From an uncultured Oscillospiraceae bacterium (GTDB lineage Bacteria > Bacillota > Clostridia > Oscillospirales > Oscillospiraceae): 64,000 nucleotides of DNA. The notes beneath the pieces were generated by a model, which did no database searches, was not told where the DNA came from, and saw nothing but the letters and a program-made list of their open reading frames with translations. The stretch's first letter is position 1. The number at the start of each line of letters is the position of its first letter. Of this stretch, positions 16,730 through 23,529 are shown piece by piece. A program made the translations under genes and the position numbers. Where the stretch lies: positions 1 through 64,000 of the forward strand of contig CAKTKU010000007.1 of assembly GCA_934572335.1 (NCBI GenBank), given 5' to 3'.

Positions 16730-17635
16730 ATGGCACAGACAAAAAGAGCCATCGCGCTGGGCTTCTTTGACGGGGTCCACGCAGGGCATGGGGAGCTTTT
16801 GAAGATGACGACGCGGCGCGCGAAAGAGATCGGCGCGATACCGTCGGTGCTCAGCTTCGACGTGCACCCGGACACGCTGGTGTTTCATAAGGAAGTCCCG
16901 CTCATCAACTCCGCCATCGGGCGTGAGGAGCTTATCCGCCGCTGCTACGGCATCGACAACGTTGTCTTTCTCCACTTCAACCAGCATATGATGCGCATGC
17001 CGTGGGAGGAATTCATCTCCTCGCTTATTGAGGAGCTTGGCATCGCGTGGATAGTCGTGGGGCATGACTTCTGCTTTGGCTACAAGGGCGAGGGTACGGC
17101 TGCCCGCCTCAAGGACTACTGCGCGCAGCACGGCATCGGCTGCGACATTATCCCCGCGCTCAGGATCGACGGGCGCGTTGTAAGCTCCACATATATCCGC
17201 GAGCTTATCGCAAACGGCGATATTGAGACGGCGAACCGCTTCCTCGGCCATCCGCATACGCTCTCGGACACTGTCCGCTCCGGCTACCATCTCGGCACGA
17301 ACCTCGGCGCGCCGACCATCAATATGTATTTCCCCGAAGGGGTGCTCGTGCCGCGCCACGGTGTGTATGCCACGAAGGTGTTTCTGGAGGACGGCAGCTG
17401 CTACATTGCCGTCACGAATGTCGGCGTCCGCCCCACGGTCAGCGACAGCACCCGCGTCAGCGTGGAGAGCCATCTGCTGGACTACTCCGGCAATCTCTAC
17501 GGGCGTCAGGCGCGCGTGGAGTTCTATGGCTTCCTGCGCGGGGAGCGGAAGTTTGCGTCATTTGAGGAGCTTTCCACGCAGATACACCGCGACGCGCAGT
17601 CCGCGCGTGAGTATTTTGAAGAGCATAACGTTTGA
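16730..17635 (+). CDS. ribF: Bifunctional riboflavin kinase/FAD synthetase
   Basis: 301 residues from the ATG at 16730 (GGTGAGG six bases upstream; a GTG at 16718 is too close to that site). It converts riboflavin to FMN and then FAD. The N-terminal nucleotidyltransferase domain has GFFDGVHAGH and VVGHDFCFGYKGEG; SSTYIRELIANGDIETANRFLG joins it to the riboflavin kinase domain, where NLGAPTINMYFPEG and GVYAT are seen. Last gene of the rimP operon; rpsO and pnp, its frequent neighbours, do not follow. Confidence 0.95.
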   Translation: MAQTKRAIALGFFDGVHAGHGELLKMTTRRAKEIGAIPSVLSFDVHPDTLVFHKEVPLINSAIGREELIRRCYGIDNVVFLHFNQHMMRMPWEEFISSLIEELGIAWIVVGHDFCFGYKGEGTAARLKDYCAQHGIGCDIIPALRIDGRVVSSTYIRELIANGDIETANRFLGHPHTLSDTVRSGYHLGTNLGAPTINMYFPEGVLVPRHGVYATKVFLEDGSCYIAVTNVGVRPTVSDSTRVSVESHLLDYSGNLYGRQARVEFYGFLRGERKFASFEELSTQIHRDAQSAREYFEEHNV

Positions 17636-17659
17636 ATTAGATTTGAAGCGCATAAGATA

Positions 17660-17705
17660 AGCAGGAGCGCCGCCCGGTCGGGCAGCGCTCCTGCTGTTTG
17701 TATAG
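17660..17705. terminator. Bidirectional terminator between ribF and a lipoprotein gene
   Basis: A long stem AGCAGGAGCG.CGCCC / GGGC.GCGCTCCTGCT with a short loop at 17660-17695. GTTTGTAT follows on the plus side and TTATCTTATG on the minus side. The flanking genes converge, so it serves both. Confidence 0.75.
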
Positions 17706-17714
17706 TATTATTGC

Positions 17715-19028
17715 TCAGTACCCGGTTTTTGACCGCTCTATGTCGAGCTGCCCGGAGAGCTGGCAGGTGGGGAGTATGCTGTTCTCGTCCGTGATGAGCG
17801 TGTTGGACACGTATTTGAACCCGCCCGCGCCGTCCGGGCGGACGGTCAGCTCATGCGAGAACGCGCGGTCTGTGCCGTACCACTCGTTCAGCGCGTCCAC
17901 GCGCATCGTCAGTGTCCCGTCGGCGTTGTACCAGTATTCCGTGACCTCCGGCTGCGGCGCGCGCGGCGCGGTGTTGTACGAATCCTCTGAGTACGGCAGG
18001 AAGAAGTACCCGCCGAGGCGCGAGGAGTAGTCGGAGATGTTTTTCAGCACGGAGGGGTCGATGTTGAAATATGCCTGAACGACGGTCTCAAAGCTGTCCG
18101 TCGGCACAAGGCACAGCTTTGTCCCGCCCACTGTGGAGAAATAGCTGCCGGTGTTGGCGGCGGTGAGGCTCGCCGTGCCGTGGTACATCCCAAAGAGGTA
18201 GGCGTAAAGGCTGTTGAAGTCGATGACGCCGAGGTTGGCCTCCGTCCACGTGGTGGTGAAGAGGTTATTTTCAAAATATCCGACCGGCTCCACGTACATT
18301 TCACTGAGCGCGCGCTTGCTGCTGTCATACGGCAGAACGCGCACAAAGACGTAGGAATTGGTGTTCGCGCGCTGATTGTCGTCAAAGCTCGCGGTGTCGC
18401 GGTTGTAGATGAGCCAGCCTTTATCCGTGTAGCGCACATCGCCGATGGCGTAGCGCCCTTCTGTGAGGATGGACGGCTCGCAGTTCTTGTCCCAGATGGC
18501 GGACATCGCGATGAGGTACCACACGCCGTTCGTGCGCCCAAGGTGGTATACGCTGATCTGTCCGTCGTTATACACCATGTAGTACGACACGCCTGTGTCG
18601 CCAGCAGCGCTTATCGTGCTGCCGAAGTAAATGATGGGGTCGGGGCACTGCATGTCCATCGTACCGAGATAGTCCACGGCGCTGTAACCCATCTGCCCTA
18701 TGCGCGTGACCATCGCCTGTACGGTCGCCGTGCTCAATACAACGTTGATGGCGGTGCCTTTGTCCGCCTGTTCGTATATATCGCGGCAGCCGTCCGCCAC
18801 GGAGAGAAGCTCATCGCGCACGGCGTTCTTCTCGGCTCTGGCCGTGTCGTCAATGCTGTTGTATTTTTCGGAGATCTTTGGTGCGGCGGACACGGCGGGC
18901 GTCGCCTCCGCCGCGTTTATGGAATAGTCCGGCGCGGGCGTCTCGACCGGGGCTGACTTCTTGCCGCAGCCCGCCAGCGCCAGCGACGCGGCAAGCAGCA
19001 GGCACAGCGCCGCTCTTCTCTTCTTCAA
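17715..19028 (-). CDS. Lipoprotein of unknown function
   Basis: 437 residues from a TTG start at 19028, the only start placed well after the GAAAGGGG site and just before a signal peptide; no ATG precedes the signal sequence within the transcript. The signal ends in the lipobox LALAGC (about 18-23), so the mature protein is anchored by lipid-modified Cys. A Pro/Ala-rich linker follows, then a globular domain of about 370 residues with many Tyr and Asp, which I do not recognise. The gene has a TTGCCA-17-TATAAT promoter overlapping that of the divergent DUF364 gene. Confidence 0.72.
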   Translation of the reverse strand: MKKRRAALCLLLAASLALAGCGKKSAPVETPAPDYSINAAEATPAVSAAPKISEKYNSIDDTARAEKNAVRDELLSVADGCRDIYEQADKGTAINVVLSTATVQAMVTRIGQMGYSAVDYLGTMDMQCPDPIIYFGSTISAAGDTGVSYYMVYNDGQISVYHLGRTNGVWYLIAMSAIWDKNCEPSILTEGRYAIGDVRYTDKGWLIYNRDTASFDDNQRANTNSYVFVRVLPYDSSKRALSEMYVEPVGYFENNLFTTTWTEANLGVIDFNSLYAYLFGMYHGTASLTAANTGSYFSTVGGTKLCLVPTDSFETVVQAYFNIDPSVLKNISDYSSRLGGYFFLPYSEDSYNTAPRAPQPEVTEYWYNADGTLTMRVDALNEWYGTDRAFSHELTVRPDGAGGFKYVSNTLITDENSILPTCQLSGQLDIERSKTGY

Positions 19029-19070
19029 CTGAACCGCCCCTTTCTTGTGAACAGTGTGAGTAGATGTAAT

Positions 19071-19121
19071 ATTATAATACTTTTTGCCCCGCTTGGCAAG
19101 CGCGGCGCGGCGTGGTATACT
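19071..19121. promoter_or_regulatory. Divergent promoters with overlapping -35 boxes
   Basis: Minus: TTGCCA (19094-19099), 17-base spacer, TATAAT (19071-19076), driving the lipoprotein. Plus: TTGGCA (19093-19098), 17-base spacer, TATACT (19116-19121), driving the DUF364 gene. The two -35 boxes share five bases, so the promoters should exclude each other. Confidence 0.65.
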
Positions 19122-19157
19122 GTGCGCAGCTGACAACTGACGCCGGGAGGCCTGGGA

Positions 19158-19901
19158 ATGAAGAATTTTTTTGCGATATACGATGCGCTGCTCGCTGAGC
19201 TGGGCGATGATGCGCGGAGGGAGCGCGTCACGCGCGCCGTGTCGTGCGCGCGCTGGGCACTGGCGGAGAGTGAGGAGCACACCGGCATTGCCATGGCGGA
19301 CGGCACGGACACCGCGGCGCTCGTGCACCCCGACGGGCTTGAGGGACTGACCCTCGCCGACGCGGCAGAGGCAATGAAGAGCTGGAACCTGCGCGAGGCG
19401 GGCATGGGGCTTGCCGCGGCGAACGCCTTTTATAATACGCCGGAGCGCATACGCGCGCTTCACTGCGCCGAGCCGTATGAGAACTACTGCGCCGCGGGGC
19501 TGAGCTTTGACGGCGCTACGGTGGGCGTGATCGGGCATATGGGGCTCACGCCGGAGATACATCGCGCGGCGCGCGAAGTGTATATTATCGAGCGCTGCCC
19601 CCAGCCCGGCGACTATCCCGACGCCGCGTGCGAGTATATCCTGCCGCGGTGCGACTATGTGTTCATCACGGGCAGCGCCCTTGTCAACAAGACGCTCCCG
19701 CGTCTCTTGGAGCTTTCGCGCGATGCGTACACGATATTGACGGGACCGTCCGTCCCTCTGTGTCCGGCGCTGCTCGACCTCGGCGTTGACCGCCTCGCCG
19801 GTATGGCGGTGCGCGACAGGGCGGCGATGCGTGCCCATGTGCTCTCCGACGCGCCCGGCAGCCCCTACGCCATGGGTGAGACCTTTATGATGAAGAGATG
19901 A
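19158..19901 (+). CDS. DUF4213/DUF364 protein, putative heavy-metal chelation family
   Basis: 247 residues. The N-terminal DUF4213 part (about 1-85) and the Rossmann-like DUF364 part (about 95-240, with GATVGVIGHMG, an acidic turn after VYIIERCPQPGDYP, and FITGSALVNKTLPRLLEL) match the two-domain family thought to bind metals or make chelators. Usual length. It has its own promoter and is followed by the palindrome of the hicAB promoter. The real substrate of the family is not established. Confidence 0.8.
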   Translation: MKNFFAIYDALLAELGDDARRERVTRAVSCARWALAESEEHTGIAMADGTDTAALVHPDGLEGLTLADAAEAMKSWNLREAGMGLAAANAFYNTPERIRALHCAEPYENYCAAGLSFDGATVGVIGHMGLTPEIHRAAREVYIIERCPQPGDYPDAACEYILPRCDYVFITGSALVNKTLPRLLELSRDAYTILTGPSVPLCPALLDLGVDRLAGMAVRDRAAMRAHVLSDAPGSPYAMGETFMMKR

Positions 19902-19915
19902 AACAAAAAGTAACT

Positions 19916-19955
19916 GCCCGCCATTTGCAACTAAAAATAGTTGCAAATGGCGGGC
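19916..19955. promoter_or_regulatory. 18-bp palindrome in the hicAB promoter
   Basis: A perfect inverted repeat with arms GCCCGCCATTTGCAACTA and TAGTTGCAAATGGCGGGC around AAAA. The right arm contains the hicAB -35 (TTGCAA). It may be the operator for the RHH domain of HicB, or a hairpin ending the DUF364 transcript, or both; no T-run follows. Confidence 0.6.
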
Positions 19956-19969
19956 GTAAGGTATATAAT
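19941..19969 (+). promoter_or_regulatory. hicAB promoter
   Basis: TTGCAA-17-TATAAT, a perfect -10. Transcription would begin near 19976 and the hicA GTG is at 19994, after GGAGG. Confidence 0.7.
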
Positions 19970-19993
19970 GATACTGGAACGGAGGCATGAGAA

Positions 19994-20248
19994 GTGGGAC
20001 AAAAGGAAAAACTGATAAAGAAGCTGAAGTCAAAGCCCAAGGACATGACTTTTGAAGAGGTTGAGACATTGCTGAAATATCTGAGCTATTATCGCTCAGA
20101 CAAGGGGAAAACCAGCGGCTCACGTGTTATATTTATCAGCGACGGTCATGCGCCCATATTGCTGCATAAGCCCCACCCACGAAAGGAACTGCTGGGGTAT
20201 CAGATAAAGCAGCTGTTGGAGATTCTGGAACAGGAGGAATTGGTATGA
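19994..20248 (+). CDS. hicA: HicA-family mRNA interferase toxin
   Basis: 84 residues from a GTG start eight bases after GGAGG. The family is a small dsRBD-like fold that cleaves mRNA in a translation-independent way. It has a segment SGSRVIFISD (about 41-50), where classical HicA has GSH with the catalytic His, and LLHKPHPRKEL (about 56-66), which carries His58 and His61. This GSR/HxPHP form is a divergent branch common in Clostridia. It overlaps the hicB ATG by four bases, as toxin-antitoxin pairs do. Confidence 0.85.
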   Translation: MGQKEKLIKKLKSKPKDMTFEEVETLLKYLSYYRSDKGKTSGSRVIFISDGHAPILLHKPHPRKELLGYQIKQLLEILEQEELV

Positions 20249-20586
20249 ACAACACAATGGAATATAAAGGCTATGTCGGAACTGTGGAGTTTTCGGAGGA
20301 GGACGGCATTTTTTACGGTAAGGTCATGGGGATCCGTGCGCTGATCTCATATGAGGGGAAGGACGCGAAGGCGCTTGTGTCCGATTTTCATACGGCGGTC
20401 GATGATTATCTTTCCGCGTGCAAAGAAGAGAATATAGAGCCGGAAATGGCCTATAAAGGAAGCTTCAACATCCGCGTCTCGCCGGAGCTTCATAAGCAGG
20501 CGGTCATATACGCGACAGCGCACCAGATGACGCTCAACGGATTTGTGGAGAGCGCGGTACGGCAGGCGCTGAGTTCAAGGCAGTAG
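20245..20586 (+). CDS. hicB: HicB-family antitoxin
   Basis: 113 residues. The N-terminal partially degraded RNase-H fold (about 5-65: YKGYVGTVEFSEEDGIFYGKV, then DDYLSAC) binds the toxin; the C-terminal ribbon-helix-helix (about 72-110: FNIRVSPELHKQAVIYA, NGFVESAVRQAL) would bind DNA and repress the operon. The likely site is the palindrome overlapping the -35. Confidence 0.88.
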   Translation: MNNTMEYKGYVGTVEFSEEDGIFYGKVMGIRALISYEGKDAKALVSDFHTAVDDYLSACKEENIEPEMAYKGSFNIRVSPELHKQAVIYATAHQMTLNGFVESAVRQALSSRQ

Positions 20587-20620
20587 TCACAAGATTCAGT
20601 TTTTCGTCATATACTGCGGT

Positions 20621-20650
20621 AAGGCGGGCGGGCGTGAGCCTGTCCGCCTT
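20621..20650 (+). terminator. Hairpin after hicAB
   Basis: Stem AAGGCGG / CCGCCTT with an inner GGGC / GCCT pairing. No T-run follows; transcription may partly read into the collagen-like gene, whose ATG is 24 bases on. Confidence 0.4.
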
Positions 20651-20673
20651 AAATCAATCTTCGGAGGACGACA

Positions 20674-21327
20674 ATGGCGGAAAACGACAGCTATTCGACG
20701 AAGATATACACCAACAACTGCAACGGAAGCTGCGGGTGCTGCGGCTGCGGCAGCAATGTTGGCCCGGCAGGGCCGATGGGACTGCAAGGACCCGCCGGGC
20801 CTCAGGGACCGCAGGGCATACAGGGACCCCAAGGCCCGCAGGGACCGGCAGGTCCGCAAGGCGCAACCGGCGCGACGGGAGCAACAGGTGCGACCGGGGC
20901 GACAGGTCCGCAGGGACCCGCCGGTACGGCGGCGACGAACGAGAACGCGATGCTCTACAACACCGCGCTGCAAACTGTCGCGAGCGGTTCACCCCTCGCG
21001 CTCAACGCGAACCTCATAAACTCCACCGGCAGCATCACAGCGTCCGGAACGACGGGCGTAACGCTTGCGGCGGGGCAGTACCTTGTGACGTTCGCGACGG
21101 ATGCCGGTGTGACGGATGCGGGGACGCTTGGCGCGTCGCTTGCGCTTGACGGCACGGCGCTGCCCTATGCGGAGACGACAAAGACCCTGACCGCCGCCGG
21201 GGTCGACCGCATCGCGCTCACGGCGATCATCGCGCCCGCGGCGAGCAGCACTCTAACCGTGCTCAACACCACAGGCAGCACAGACACCTATCAGAACAGC
21301 ACCCTCACCGTTGTGAAGCTTGCATGA
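20674..21327 (+). CDS. Collagen-like surface protein
   Basis: 217 residues. A Cys-rich N-terminus (NCNGSCGCCGCGS, about 15-27) is followed by 18 unbroken Gly-X-Y triplets (residues 30-84, rich in GPQ, GPA and GAT) and a beta-rich C-terminal domain (about 85-217) of Thr/Ala/Gly/Leu character, like the trimeric jelly-roll ends of BclA-type exosporium proteins. There is no signal peptide or LPxTG motif, which suits a spore-coat or exosporium protein made inside the mother cell. The start follows CGGAGGACGACA. The spore role is inferred. Confidence 0.82.
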   Translation: MAENDSYSTKIYTNNCNGSCGCCGCGSNVGPAGPMGLQGPAGPQGPQGIQGPQGPQGPAGPQGATGATGATGATGATGPQGPAGTAATNENAMLYNTALQTVASGSPLALNANLINSTGSITASGTTGVTLAAGQYLVTFATDAGVTDAGTLGASLALDGTALPYAETTKTLTAAGVDRIALTAIIAPAASSTLTVLNTTGSTDTYQNSTLTVVKLA

Positions 21328-21335
21328 CGACAAAA

Positions 21336-21363
21336 AGCCCGGACATCTTTCGATGCCCGGGCC
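21336..21363. terminator. Terminator between collagen-like and NlpC/P60 genes
   Basis: Stem GCCCGG-CATC / GATG-CCGGGC at 21337-21362. On the minus strand it runs into TTTTTGTCG, a good terminator for the hydrolase; on the plus side CTGACTTTTG follows. Flanking genes converge. Confidence 0.78.
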
Positions 21364-21376
21364 TGACTTTTGCCTG

Positions 21377-23101
21377 TTATCCGATTATGCGCCGCGCCTC
21401 ATAGCCGCGGGAGACATAGTAACCGGCGAGGTCAGAAATGATAACGCCGGTGGTGGAGTTCGATGCGTGGACAAACTGCCCGTTGCCGATGTAAATGCCG
21501 ACATGCCCGATATAGCTGCTGCCGGAATAGAAGCAGAGCAGATCGCCCGGCTGAAGCTCGGACGGCTCGACATGCCGCCCGTTCGCCGCCTGGTCGGCGG
21601 CGACACGGTTGAGCGTGTAGCCGAACTGCTTGTACACATAGTACACAAGCCCTGAGCAGTCGAACCCATCGGGCGTTGTGCCGCCCCAGACGTAGCGCGA
21701 GCCGACGAACTGGCACGCATAGCTTGCGACCTGCTGTCCCGTGGCGGAGCCATTCGACGCGGGCGCGGAAGCGCTGCCGCTGTCGGAGGAGGAACCGGCG
21801 TCATTGCCGCCGACGGAATAAGTGCCCTCCCTGACGTACTTGGACGAGACGTAGCCGACCTGGCCGTTTTCCGACACGACCTGCGCCCAGCCGTCATGAG
21901 ATGTGATGAGGCTGACGCGGTTGCCGTAGAAGAACTCGCCGAGAATTGCGGCGGTCATGGACGGCGCGGAGCGGAAGCGCACGTTGTTGCCCGTGATATA
22001 TGCATCGGTATACTGATCGACGGTCTGCGCGGGCGTCTCAGTCGGCGCGGGAGTGGGCTGGGTCTCGGCAGTGCCGGGATTCTCCGGGTTCTGCACGGTG
22101 TCGTCCTGCCCGCCGACGGTCAGCCCGCCGGAGCTTGCGTTGTCGACAATGATGACATAGCTGGCATAGACATACCCGGCAATGCCGTCAATGACGCACT
22201 GATACCATCCGTTGCCCGCATCGCCGGTGACGGTGAGCGCCTTGCCGGTGTGGAACGTGCCGAGAATGTTGTGGTTCGTGCCCGGACCCGAACGCAGACG
22301 CACGTATGTGCCGTTTATGTAGCCGCTCGCGCCGGTGCTCGCTGGAGCCTGCGTGGGAGCGGGCGTCGCGGTGGGGACAGGCGTCGCCTCCGGGGTGGGC
22401 GTGGGCGTCGGCACGGGTGCCGCCGTCTGCTCAGGGGAGGGGATGGGCGCCGAGGTCTGCGCAGGCGTTGCCTCCGGCGTGGGTGCGGGGGTCGGCGTTG
22501 AAGCCGTGTCCGTGGTCTCGTTCGGCTGCGGCAGCGTTGTCGCGGTGGGCGCGTCCGGCGTGAAGTCGGGGCGGATCACCGAAGTGTCGGCGGTCGAAGT
22601 GCCGAGAGTGATATATTGCGTGTAAACATAGCCGAGCTGCCCGTCGATGATACAGGCCGTCCACCCGTCGCCGGAGCCGATGGGCATGACCTCCTTGCCG
22701 CGGTTATACTCGCCCAGCACGGAGTATTCCGAGCCGGGACCGGAGCGGAAGCGCACGTACATGGCGTTTATGTACCCGGCATAGCTGCCGGAGCCAGTGG
22801 GGGCGGGGGTGAAGACCGGCGCTGTCGCGGCGCTGCTCTCATCGAGACTGAGATACGACGCGGCGACAAAGCCGCTCTGCCCGCCGACGGAAACGGCGTA
22901 CCATGAGCCGTTGGAGCGGTCAGTGACCGTGACGGGAGTGTTGCGATCGAGCGTGGCGATGACATAATAGCCTGTGCCCGGTCCTGAACGGACGTTGACG
23001 CGGTTGCCGGTGATCACCGCTGTCTCTGCATACGCCGGAACGACCAGAAACGAAGCGATGACCGCCGAGGCGATAAACGTCCTCAAGAATTTTTTGCGCA
23101 T
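21377..23101 (-). CDS. Secreted SH3-repeat NlpC/P60 peptidoglycan hydrolase
   Basis: 574 residues. Signal peptide 1-25 (ends VPAYA). Four bacterial SH3 repeats at about 28-87, 107-167, 258-320 and 365-424 (each with VRFRSGPG-like or VNVRSGPG motifs) bind cell wall. A Thr/Pro/Ala linker occupies about 170-255. The catalytic NlpC/P60 domain is at about 455-574 with Cys482 (DGFDCSGL), His533 (GHVGIYIG) and His545 (FVHAS), the full triad of a D-Glu-meso-DAP type endopeptidase. Likely a cell-separation or remodelling enzyme, near the PBP gene on the same strand. Confidence 0.93.
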   Translation of the reverse strand: MRKKFLRTFIASAVIASFLVVPAYAETAVITGNRVNVRSGPGTGYYVIATLDRNTPVTVTDRSNGSWYAVSVGGQSGFVAASYLSLDESSAATAPVFTPAPTGSGSYAGYINAMYVRFRSGPGSEYSVLGEYNRGKEVMPIGSGDGWTACIIDGQLGYVYTQYITLGTSTADTSVIRPDFTPDAPTATTLPQPNETTDTASTPTPAPTPEATPAQTSAPIPSPEQTAAPVPTPTPTPEATPVPTATPAPTQAPASTGASGYINGTYVRLRSGPGTNHNILGTFHTGKALTVTGDAGNGWYQCVIDGIAGYVYASYVIIVDNASSGGLTVGGQDDTVQNPENPGTAETQPTPAPTETPAQTVDQYTDAYITGNNVRFRSAPSMTAAILGEFFYGNRVSLITSHDGWAQVVSENGQVGYVSSKYVREGTYSVGGNDAGSSSDSGSASAPASNGSATGQQVASYACQFVGSRYVWGGTTPDGFDCSGLVYYVYKQFGYTLNRVAADQAANGRHVEPSELQPGDLLCFYSGSSYIGHVGIYIGNGQFVHASNSTTGVIISDLAGYYVSRGYEARRIIG

Positions 23102-23158
23102 ACTAACAAGTCCTTTGTCTTTTTTGGGACGTGCGCAAGCGTTTTGCTTACGCGGTCC

Positions 23159-23440
23159 TTATCTGGAGGAAAGTGCGCGCTCAAGCCACACGGCGGCAAC
23201 ATCTATTGCGAGATAGAGGCTGTCCTTCTCGCTCCGCTTGACGATCCTGTCTCTGGACTTTATGGAAGCGTCGGTGAGCTGAAGCTGGACGGAGACCTTG
23301 GTTGCAACGTCAAGGTCGTTGACCTTCTTCGTGTCAAGTATCTGTATCATGACAATATACTTGTCCGCGAAGCTGCCGTAATAGATGATGTTGTCTTTCC
23401 TTTGGAGAGGATGACCCTTGTACTCCAATGTCTTTGCCAT
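23159..23440 (-). CDS. Small conserved-looking cytoplasmic protein
   Basis: 93 residues from the ATG at 23440, preceded by TGGAGGTTCTATT; an upstream in-frame ATG at 23476 lies in the promoter. It has no signal peptide. It starts MAKTLEYKGHPLQRKDN and ends in an amphipathic helix VAAVWLERALSS. I do not recognise the family. A good promoter and ribosome site show it is a real gene. It sits between the PBP and the hydrolase genes. Confidence 0.7.
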   Translation of the reverse strand: MAKTLEYKGHPLQRKDNIIYYGSFADKYIVMIQILDTKKVNDLDVATKVSVQLQLTDASIKSRDRIVKRSEKDSLYLAIDVAAVWLERALSSR

Positions 23441-23466
23441 AATAGAACCTCCAGTATTGTAACTAA

Positions 23467-23495
23467 AATGTAACACAATGAATTAGAAATGTCAA
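23467..23495 (-). promoter_or_regulatory. Promoter of the 93-residue protein gene
   Basis: Minus strand TTGACA-17-TACATT. The leader to the ATG at 23440 is about 20 bases. Confidence 0.6.
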
Positions 23496-23529
23496 CAAGA
23501 AAATCTTGGACTAATTTCCAGCCTTGCCG

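Noticed and set aside
15524..17473. 649-codon minus-strand frame opposite nrnA, truB and ribF
   Set aside because: It spans three certain genes on the other strand and has no ribosome site or domain.
19029..20123. N-terminal extension of the lipoprotein frame across the DUF364 gene
   Set aside because: The frame stays open by chance; the promoter, ribosome site, TTG start and signal peptide place the true start at 19028.
20756..20940. CRISPR-like or tandem DNA repeat
   Set aside because: The periodicity is the 9-base Gly-X-Y coding repeat of the collagen-like gene, not a repeat-spacer array.
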